This document shows positions 55,601 to 64,000 of a stretch of DNA of 64,000 nucleotides, piece by piece; within the stretch, counting starts at the first letter, position 1, and the number at the start of each line of letters is the position of its first letter. Below the pieces are notes generated by a model that ran no database searches, was not told the origin of the DNA, and was given only the letters and a program-made list of their open reading frames with translations. The position numbers and the translations under genes were made by a program. This DNA is from Symbiodinium sp. CCMP2592 (taxonomy: Eukaryota > Sar > Dinophyceae > Suessiales > Symbiodiniaceae), in assembly GCA_905221615.1 (NCBI GenBank), contig CAJNDT010003090.1, positions 62,001 through 126,000 on the forward strand, read 5' to 3'.

Positions 55601-58600
55601 ATGTGTGTGCACCTGGCCAAGCAGCCGCAACAAGCTCGCGCACCAGATGCACAAAGAGTACGTATTTCGGCCGGCAACTGTTCGCGGAAAACTTTTTTGA
55701 GAAGGATCTTGCACAGGCAAGTCGCTGGTGGAGACGACACACGTTGCCAAGAACCCGTGCATATTTTTTTCTCAAATCTGTAGTCGGGATGCGAAGCCTT
55801 CGCCCAGCAGGGAAATGTGCAGCAGTTCTGGATGCTCCGATAGGGAAAAAACGGTTTTCGATGATTCTTGTGTAGTACGTTTGCACACTTGGCTTAGTGT
55901 CAGGTTGAAGACTTCCGGACCACAGGAGATCCAGGCACAAACCTGTGTGATGCCCTTGCTGCCTTTTCACCGTGGCTTCAGTCTGGAAGGCCACGATCAA
56001 CTCGTCCTTTACCTTTCTGGCACTTCCGGAGTCTCTTTGTCCTTACCCTGCCTCGAGCCATGGCAGCACGGCTCCCCAAGCAAACAAAGCAGCACTTGCA
56101 GACAATTGCAGACATTAGATGATTGAGCTTGTCCCCCCCGCGCGAGCAGGAAATGCATACCAATGCCGGGTGTGGAGCTCACTGAAGGCATGTGGCTTGG
56201 CATGCATTGGCCTATCAACTCGCAATAACTGACGCAGCTTGTGCCGATTTCGAAAACTCGGCTGCGTGTGCTTGTGTGGTCTTGTGTCATCCCCAGGCCA
56301 GGGCATTGCAGCAGCAGTCTCAGCTCATTCGGCTGGCATCTTTGTTACGCAAGCGCATGCCGTGGGAGAATTTTGACCTTGGTCTTCGATGTCCATATGT
56401 GATCCTCATTCCCGATTGCATCTTACCATGTGAAACTCCAGCAGAGCATTACACAAGTGGTCAGCGCGGAGACCGCCGGCAAGAGCGCTTAATTACAGCA
56501 AACTGTCGTATATCCTTAGGAAGCGCTTGAATGGCGCCCAACCTAACAGGAGCTCGGGCATCCAGTCGGATCGTGTATGTGAAGCGCCGGCGCTGAATCC
56601 AACATCGACCCGACTTGTCAAGCGAGTAGACAGCAGACGAGGGTGCAGCACTGCTAGCAGGCTGGCGGTTGATCCTGCAGGTCTGGAAAACGACAAGAGA
56701 ACGCACCAGACAAGGGATACAGTGCAGTGTCCCCTTAAGTGTCTCTATGCCGATCAAGGGCGACCCCGCTAGAGGAAGAAGCTGCAGCAGCGGGCGGGGC
56801 TTCTAAGGCTTGGGTCTATCCACCACTGCTCAAGAACAGCTTGGCGCAGCTTTGTCAGATGCGTTCGGAAGCCTTGGATCTCAGGTGGACCCACGTGTTC
56901 CATCTCTCCTGCTTCGAAGCCTCATAGTGTGGCAGGCTTTCCAAGAAGAACTCGCTTCTTTCCAGACCTTCGGCAGCCTTTTCGGCGAGGCTTTCAAAAC
57001 AGGCAGTGCCCGCGCAACTAGCCGTCGGATGTGAGAGTGACCGGCAATGTCAGAACCTGTGCTGTGAAACAGGCGATACATTTGCTACCACAGCCGCATC
57101 TTGGCTGGAGCTTTCGTGACTTTCGTGGCTGAGCTCCGTTGGAATTTGGTGTGGGCTGCACGAGGTGTCGTGCCTCATCATTGGCTTCGTCTACATCATC
57201 CTCCTTCGCTTCCTCGTTGGCGTTTGCCACCTGGCGGCCGCAGCTTTTGCTCTGTCAAGACACCTTGTCGAGAGACTCAAGCAACTCTTCGAAAGCACTT
57301 AAACCCACACCCAACCTAGAGAACAGAGAGCTGCAAACACAGATCGCGCAGATCGCGCAACCGAGCAGGTGAAGCTAAGGCTCCAGCGATCGTTGCTTCA
57401 GCCCCGTGAACGGGCCATGGGTTCACACTCCCCAGCGGAGGCAGTTCTAGGCCAAGGAAGGTTGAGAGATGCATGCTTCACCGACCCAGGGATTAATTAC
57501 GAAGTTCTTTGAACAGAGCAAGCCGAATGCATACGCCTACGTAGATATACATTCGTTGGAACGATGTAGCACCAGCTAGAGGTGTGTGGACGGCGCTATT
57601 TGCGATGTGCCTCGGCCGAAATGCGCCGTCACAGCTCCAAGCAACCGTGCATGGCTTTGCAAAGGCTCCTGCTATTTGCTCTGGGTGGTGGCGTTGTGTA
57701 TGCCAGCTCAAGCGCGATCCTGAGCCTGAGTGCTTCATACGCCCGCCTGCGTGTGTTTTTGAGTCCTCTTCGTAGTCAAAGTTCAGAGTTTCGTTTGCCT
57801 TGCCTTGAGCAAGGCCAGTGCCAGGGGACTGACTTGCTGGACACCTCGTACGAAATGGCAATGGCTGCTGCCACGCTCCTTGCTTGCAGTGGCACTGGCG
57901 GCATTGCCGTGCATGGTACGTTCAAAAAACTTGGTCTGGAGTTAAAGCTTTGAGAGGCGCCTGCTTGCGATGCCTTTTGCCTGTGCTGCAGGTCTATACA
58001 GCATTATTCGACCACGCTCGTGCAGCAGACCCTTGACGGCGAGTCTTGGGAGGCCTGAGATACCACCCCATGTTTGTCCATGTCGGATGCTAGACGGGCA
58101 ACTGCCGCTTGGATATGGCACTCCAGGTTCCAAGCGAAGTTCTGATGGGCGACGGAGCCAACTATACAGGCACCTTGGAAACTTCAGCAGCAGGACTTTA
58201 TGAGGGTCTACAAAAGCGGTCAAGTGTTGTTGCAGGTATGCAAAGACGAAGTGTGGAAGGATATAGCTGCATACAGCCCGTGCCTCATTGTTGCTCAGCT
58301 GTTGCCCACGAGGGAACCTGGAAGGAAGCCATTCTCCATCTGACCTGAAACACGCAATAATGGCAGGGTTTTGGCACCAACTGTGGGCCATGAAGGAGAC
58401 TTCAGCCAGTGCTAGTCGCAGGGGGGAGAAACGAAAGGAAAATGCTTGCGCCTGACCCAACATGGCACTGATTGCCAAAGGCTACTGTCACATCTGCAGT
58501 GCTATGCAGTGCTTGAGTGGTCTTTACAAGCGGTGATGTGCTACGTCAAGTGGTTGCAGACCTGGCCTCGGCGGGACTGTTTGTGGCCTTGACTCAAGGT

Positions 58601-61600
58601 GGGGCTTGGCGAACACCCTGGCAGAGAACTACTCCCAGGTGCATTGGTTCAAGCCATCCGCTGTCCAATCACGTACCCTGCAATGCGGGCTTCGTCCTTG
58701 CCATGTAGGAGGGAAAAACTACTCCCAGGCTTGTAGCAGCTGTCGCACTGCCGTTCAGACCATTCGGAACACCCGCCGGCATGCGGAATCGCGGGCGCAC
58801 CAGCAATGTGCCTGAGCCACACACCGGGTTCCAGAGCCCATGCGAGCATGGTGACATCAAAGCACAGGTTACACATAGCTTTTAGCAGAGTGCGCAAGAG
58901 AGATTGATTGCCTTTGGTAATTATCATGTTCGACGTGAGCGAACTTGCACCACCTGCTGCTTTGCCTGCTTTGCAGGACGGAAGAAACATGGATGTGAAT
59001 TGTGGTCGCGTTATCGTTGAAAAGTTTGTGTGTTTTTGGGATTGGCCCGGCTGCAGCCCGGAACTGTTTTTGAACGTCAGCACATCACTTTGTTCCGACT
59101 GCCAGGCGAATTTCCCAGACTCCAACCTGACCGGCAATTTCTGACCGGGCCTCAGCCCGGCTGCTGTGGCACAGAACCGCAGAGACTATGCCAGATTTGT
59201 ATAAAGGGATGCGTGACCGAGCGCGCGAGTGACAGGTCGGAACCCGTACAATGCAAGTACAGCCACAGACGAGACCAAGGCTGGAAGAAGGGGCAGCTGT
59301 TTGTCTGAAGCGGCTGTTGCTTGCCTCTTGAGGCCAGCACTATCTGGTGCTTCACTGCAGATGAGAAAGTCACATGGCAAGAGTGCCGCCCCATTGGCGT
59401 GATCCGACCTCTGTGCCAGAATGGAAGCCTGGCTGAAGAATGAGCTGGGATGGGCCGAAGTTTACTTTGATCCACCGTCGTTTGAGGCTATGCGGTGCCT
59501 GATGAGGGAGTCCGTCTCCTGCTGGAGCACCTCTGCACGATGGGAGAAGCCCCCGTAGCGCCTGAACACCTGCAGCCTGTGAGCAACTTTGTTCCCTGAG
59601 GTACGCTGCATATGCGCTATGGGTCCTCGGTGGATTGTACTTGTTCCTTGGCACTGCCTCACCGAATCCTGGTCAGTCGGCTGTGGCCGTGCTGGTCCGC
59701 TCAAGTTGTTTTGCGCTGTTCCTCGACACGCTCACGTAGTTGGATTGCTGCGCCTGAGGTTTCTTGTGCTTTGCTTTTGTGGTCGAATTCGGCTTGCAAT
59801 TGCCGTGAACAAAGTCGCTGCGACCTTCGTGGCCGTGACCTTGAGTATGTTACTTAACTTGGTTCTGTGCAGCTGTTGCTTTCCTCAGAGGCCCAAACAC
59901 CACAAGTCATGCTAGTGCCCGTGATCCAGGCATGGGGGCGAGAGGGAGCCGTAGCATGCATTCGCAGGAAATGTGTTTTGCTACAATCCAATCTTCTGCA
60001 GGCTCTGGTGGCAGTTCTGTGGATTGGCCTGTGGATCTTTTGTTCCTCCTTCCTCTTGTCCCAAGTGCCGGAAGATTACACACCAAAAGAAGCTTGGACT
60101 TGTCATCTCGCGTTGTTGCCACTGCCTTTTTGCTGCCACGGCTTTGCCGTTCCTTGTTTCTCAAGTGTTTGTTGGGCTGAGGATGCTTATGCCACATATG
60201 CCGAGGCCAGTGCAATCCGAGTCCTGTTGGGACGGGTCTAGTCAGTCCTCTTACTGTATTCTCATTGTGCATTAGTTGTTTGCCATGGGGAAAGGCATAT
60301 GGAACGGTGGACACGCCTGGCAGATGCACTGACAAATGGCCCACGGGCTTCACCTACAAGGAGCCGTGCTCGAGCACATGACGCCCTTTCCAGCTGTCTG
60401 GATAAGTCAGGACGACGACAACTGTGCCAGCGTGAATGGGACTGCCCATTGCTGGAAGCACTGCGGCGAAAGTGGGTGTACTGATTTCGTGTGAGGTTCG
60501 CTGGAACTGAGGTGTGGCCAGCCGCGTTTCGCCTTCGACTGGCGCTTTGCGTGTTCCTTCTTCGTGTTTCTGTGGAACAATGCGGCTTGTCGATCCGTAT
60601 GATCTCGGTAGGCAGCAAGACGGTACTCTTAGTGCTCAAGTTGGTGTTCACAGTTTTCCACGTTGGCCTGCCAGTCTGAGGCTTTGAACATAGCGCTTGG
60701 TCAGTTCATGATTGCTGCATCCGCGGCTGACCAGCACATTGGCAGTAGACCGTGCAACGGTTTTGCTCTCACAGATGGGTTTGGCGCTTTGAGGTTGCAG
60801 CCTGGTTTTTCACTCCAAACCGATTGAAAGGAAGACGAGGAGCCCGGAGCGTTGTACCATGTTGTACCATGTTGTACCTATCAATAGCTTAGCTTCGGCT
60901 GACTGCTGCCTAAAGGCTTTCCTAAAGGCTTTCTACCCAGGCTTTATCCGCGCACTTACTATCGACAACTTGCACGAATCTCACATGTTGTTTCGAGTTA
61001 CTATCTGTCGCAACACAATCCGATTATCTTTGGCTTCTTTGCACCCCGATTCACAGAGAGCATTGCTCGAAGCAGCGTCACTGTCAGCATGAGCGCTACA
61101 AAGATCAGTGATTTGGCTATGTCTTTTCGGTCGCAATCGCGTCTTATCATGTGTACAGGTGTCGGGTACCATTTGGTCAGTCTCTTGCGAAACATCGTGG
61201 AAGCCAGTGCCCCTGCACACACATACAAAAGCACTCAACTCGCACCCATTCCAGGGCTAGAAAAACCCTAAGCCACTGGTCCGGTTGTTGCAGTAGGCAA
61301 TGTTTTTGAGGCTGCAGAACTAGCAGACCCCAAACAAAAAGCGGTGTCCAGGTTCTGCATGCTACGTTGCACAGCAATGGCAAACCAGGGCAAATTTACT
61401 TAACGACTTCAGCAACAGGCAGGAGAGCTGGAAAAAGACGATTGCCGAGTTCCATAACAACAAGACGGGCAACTCGCGCCTTGAAGAGGTGAGCTTCCGT
61501 TTATGATGAAGAGACCCACGGCGAAAATGGCATTGCCACACGACTGATGGTCGGACCGCAAGAGAATACCTCACGTTGGTCGTTTGGATGGCGAACAAAT

Positions 61601-63657
61601 TGGATTTTGGATTTGGTAGACGTAGTACTGTTTGTGCAAACATCGTAGTAGGAGATATTTTGGTATCTGGTGCAAAAAATCAGTAGCAAAACTCGCAAGT
61701 CTGGAGTTAATGACATGCGGCGCTTCTGCGAGGCGGGGAAGAGTGGCGGAGGGGTGCAGATTGCCTCAGCTGATGTATTAGTGTCAGTGCAGTGTGATAC
61801 ATGTCCAGCTGAGTGAGGCACGAACTGTGATTAATTATGCAATGCAGCTAGGATGGCGAGAAGAGCAATTCCAAACACCGTAGTGTCCGGCTGTGGAAGC
61901 AGCCTTCGCCTTCGTCGCCACCTCTACCGACCAATCCGGCAAACAAAAACGCCAGAAGCGGGATCAACATATAAGGGAGCGCCGAGCGCCTTTCGACCGA
62001 GACTGATCTGGTGCTTCAGAGGCATCACACAGAGAGCAAACCGGGGTCCCAACCCTCCCAGCATCTGAGAGGATCGGTAAGGCAGTCTGCCTACTTTGCC
62101 TTCCGCTTCCACTTTGGATCATTGGCTTTCGGCTCCTTCATCATCGCCGTGGTGCAGTTTGTTCGGTATATTTTGCTCTTTGTCACGAAGTTAGGCAGAC
62201 TTTTTCTGACCACTGTCAGCTGGTGTCGGCACTCGGCCTCGAGGCTGTATCTTGAGAAGCAAGCGCAGGCGCAGAAGAATCGGGAGCCTTGACTTGGTTT
62301 AGAAAGCACACGCGAAGTCCAAGGCTTGCCAGTCAACATCAATAACTCAGCTTTAGGTCACTGTACGTCCACATGCGTCCAACGTAGTTGCCGATGATTG
62401 TTCTAATTGCCTTTCCACTTTGGCATGGTGTTTCTTACCGAAGGCCCTCGATCATGCCACCGGGGTCAAAGGAACGCAAACAGGAGATAGACTTCTCATG
62501 CAGAAGCAGGTAGCCTGTTTGCGGGTTCGTCTCGTGTCTGTCGGTTCCCACTCGGTGGCATCTGTCGCGCGACCGTCACTGCCTGAGGTGATGGCCCTGC
62601 TTTTGCGAGTCCTGCGCTGCTGTATGTGGTGTTTGGAGAAGTTCCTCAAGTTCTTGAACAAGAGGCTTGGCGGGAATCTGGCTGCAAGCGACGCTTACTA
62701 CTATCATCCCCGCCGGTCAGGCTGAGCATTCTGAATGTCAGCTGCGTGCAAACTAAGAAACGCATACATTCAGATAGCCATTCTCGGGACCAACTTCTGC
62801 ACGTCTGCGAAGAAGGTGGGAAACTCAGCCTTTCTTGTTTACAAAGAGGTGTTGTTCGCCCTTGAAGCAGGCTTTCTTCCTGATCTTAAACAATGCCTTG
62901 CGATTTGGAGCTGTTGCCCTTCTGGGTATGGTGATAAACGTCATTGGGCACCGCGCCTGCACACTACGGTGACGTCCTGTGCTGAGCAAGATTGAGCAAG
63001 GTAAGCAGCTGCAGTCTTGCCAAGGTACATCTTCATCATTGCCTCCACGGTGCCCAGACCAACACTTCAAACCACAGGCAGACGCACGATTTTCAATGTA
63101 ACTTGATCTCTTCGAGGTGGCGGTGGGATATTTGCAGCTGACAGCCATGCATCCAAACACCTCGCCGGTGATACCCGTTGCAACTTGCCTACTGCACGGA
63201 GTTTGTGTCTTGATGAATTTCATGTGGATGATGGTGGCTTTGGTGGCTCCATGTTCTGAAGCCGAGCTCAATAAGCTGCAACCAGATGGCGGCCGACTCT
63301 GCCCTAGGCCATGTACGTGGCTTGTGGTTACGTTGTCGCCCGGCTGTGCATGAACGTGTTCGAGCTCGCGGTGGACACGATGCTACAGTTGCTCGGCAGA
63401 GATGCGGATGTTTTCTACCGGCATCCCAGACTGGCCGATTCTGTTGCTTTGCCCCTAGCGGCCCTCGCCACTCAGGTGCTTCTTAGTGTGTGAGGAGGAG
63501 AAAGAGAAGATCACCGGCCACTGAGCTGAGCTGGTCTTAGCTGTGCATTTGAGCCTTGATGCCCGTGCGAATCACAGGTGATTTCGTGCCGAGTCAGATG
63601 CTCGAATGGCTTTCAGACACTGCGAAGGGAGACGACAAAGAAATGGACAAGGAGTGA
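52351..63657 (+). CDS. Choline transporter-like protein (SLC44/CTL), multi-exon
   Basis: CTL proteins are about ten-pass membrane proteins that move choline or related amines. The N-terminal exon gives RCTDCWCILVFLAALAVFVF (TM1) and joins GNPRKLYLPRDYSGSYCDA in the first loop. Downstream exons give IIGFVYIILLRFLVGV, YAAYALWVLGGLYLFL, RIRLAIAVNKVAATFV, LWIGLWIFCSSFLLSQVPED, DAYATYAEAS, CSFFVFLWNNA, ALNIALGQFMIAAS, FRFHFGSLAFGSFIIAVVQF, LEKQAQAQKN, CCMWCLEKFLKFLNK|NAYIQIAILGTNFCTSAKK, AFFLILNNALRFG and YVVARLCMNVFELAVDTM. This is the complete CTL order. The last exon ends with TGA at 63655-63657. Gaps at 53-57 kb, 57.3-59.6 kb and 60.8-62.0 kb hold exons that were not all resolved. An upstream exon near 52135-52215 (HLAAEEDELEGDNFL) may carry the start. 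Confidence 0.93.
53815..54120. other. Pyrimidine-rich tract inside SLC44
   Basis: About 300 bp with T-rich strand bias (TTTGCTTTCGTTTGTTTGCC-type words). It yields a long hydrophobic + frame that does not match the transporter family and is best read as intron sequence. Confidence 0.5.
57165..57240 (+). CDS. SLC44 transmembrane exon
   Basis: After CACGAG the frame reads VSCLIIGFVYIILLRFLVGV followed by a polar segment. The I-x-L-L-R-F-L-x-G-V motif is the CTL second transmembrane segment. Confidence 0.8.
58680..58716. repeat. Dispersed 37-bp motif, copy 2
   Basis: Matches 11577-11613 at 33 of 37 positions. ACTACTCCCAGG occurs on both sides (58628 and 58727). It lies inside an SLC44 intron. 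Confidence 0.6.
59601..60215 (+). CDS. SLC44 central transmembrane exons
   Basis: YAAYALWVLGGLYLFL (59601-59650), GRIRLAIAVNKVAATF (within 59759-59845), VMLVPVIQ (about 59907-59930), LWIGLWIFCSSFLLSQVPED (60002-60097) and DAYATYAEAS (about 60180-60210) match successive CTL blocks, including the R-I-R-L-A-I-A motif. Exons are 25-95 nt long. Confidence 0.9.
60539..60731 (+). CDS. SLC44 exons around the F-L-W-N-N-A helix
   Basis: FACSFFVFLWNNA (about 60539-60585) and ALNIALGQFMIAASAAD (60681-60731) correspond to the CTL helix pair with W-T/N-N-A and A-I/L-G-Q-x-x-I-A. Confidence 0.85.
62098..62290 (+). CDS. SLC44 exon with H-x-G-S-L-A-F-G motif
   Basis: FRFHFGSLAFGSFIIAVVQF continues to VRYILLFVTK (62098-62187), and LEKQAQAQKNR follows near 62252-62284. 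The motif is nearly invariant in CTL proteins. Confidence 0.92.
62588..62950 (+). CDS. SLC44 exons CCMWCLEK through AFFLILNN
   Basis: Exon 62588-62661 encodes VMALLLRVLRCCMWCLEKFL and ends in FLN plus two bases of K. Exon 62758-62815 completes K and encodes NAYIQIAILGTNFCTSAKK. Exon 62881 onward encodes AFFLILNNALRFGAVALLGM. Intron 62662-62757 is GA-AG (96 nt) and 62816-62880 is GT-AG (65 nt). The joined order equals the family consensus without gaps. Confidence 0.92.
63308..63657 (+). CDS. SLC44 C-terminal exons and stop
   Basis: Exon from 63308 (after CTAG) encodes AMYVACGYVVARLCMNVFEL then AVDTMLQLLGRDADVFYR, the last conserved CTL helix. Terminal exon 63598-63657 encodes MLEWLSDTAKGDDKEMDKE and ends with TGA. 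The charged tail is usual for the family. Confidence 0.82.
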
Positions 63658-64000
63658 GATACTCCTGAGCTTGTTATGCAGGTTAATGCTTGGGCTTGGC
63701 ATGGATTCCTCAAGGGTCGTCTTTGCCAGCCTGTACAGAGTGCGGCGGTGTCTGCATGCGGCAACACCGGGCGCCAGCTACCACAAGTTCCCGTGAGTTG
63801 CACAGGAACAAGCCCAGACTCCGCGGCACGAATCTGCAGTTTACTGCGAGGGGCAAGTGATTGATTCTTCTTATTCTCAAGTGTCGTGAAAGCAGGGCTT
63901 CGGAAATTTAGCTCGGCTGGAAGCTACCTGAGGGCTGCCCGCATTGTTTATACTCTTCCGTTCGGGCTGCGGAGAGTCCGCTGTGAAGCCCTCGAACGAG
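63658..64000. other. Downstream of SLC44, nothing recognised
   Basis: No motif, repeat or polyadenylation signal could be identified after the SLC44 stop codon. A short + frame (GLGMDSSRVVFASLYRVRRC near 63691) is not assignable. Confidence 0.35.

Overview
The window is nuclear DNA from a dinoflagellate, most likely a Symbiodiniaceae-like species. The strongest clue is two relics of the dinoflagellate spliced leader: one full-length at 19994-20015 and one 5'-truncated at 20876-20894. Other clues point the same way. Genes are cut into very short exons separated by introns of about 47-96 nt, many starting GC or GA instead of GT. All recognised host genes lie on the + strand. A LINE family of the kind known from dinoflagellates, DUF4116 repeats and TTTAGGG-like repeats are also present. 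There are no bacterial operons, and nearly all long open frames are chance frames or microsatellite artefacts.

Layout. 1-11.4 kb is a transposon graveyard. Degenerate LINE pieces lie at 5-1008, 7421-9833 (+) and 10146-11375 (-). A complete but broken Ty1/copia element (1014-6805, minus strand) is delimited by two 188-bp LTRs and an AGGGC target duplication. 11.4-13.3 kb has no assignable gene. 13.3-17.3 kb, and again 22.8-23.4 kb, carries tiny exons that each encode about one DUF4116 repeat. The gap between them (17.9-22.7 kb) is repeat-rich: GA/CT tracts, CAAG runs, GC-rich hairpins, spliced-leader relics, a roughly 50-bp tandem repeat and unrecognised ORFs. 24.1-27.8 kb contains exons resembling pentatricopeptide (PPR) repeats.

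From about 30-35 kb to 48.2 kb lies a UPF2 homologue, the nonsense-mediated decay scaffold. The second and third MIF4G domains, the acidic linker and the C-terminal region can be traced exon by exon; the N-terminal part is tentative. One intron of this gene (39.87-41.48 kb) holds a MITE-like inverted-repeat structure and a degenerate telomere-like array. 48.2-52.1 kb is unassigned. 52.35-63.66 kb is a choline-transporter-like (SLC44/CTL) gene whose transmembrane exons can be followed to a stop codon at 63655-63657.

The host genes do not form one pathway. UPF2 acts in cytoplasmic mRNA surveillance, SLC44 in membrane solute transport, PPR proteins usually in organellar RNA processing, and the role of DUF4116 is unknown. 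Exon limits are reading-frame and homology estimates made by eye. No alignment, splice model or transcript was available.
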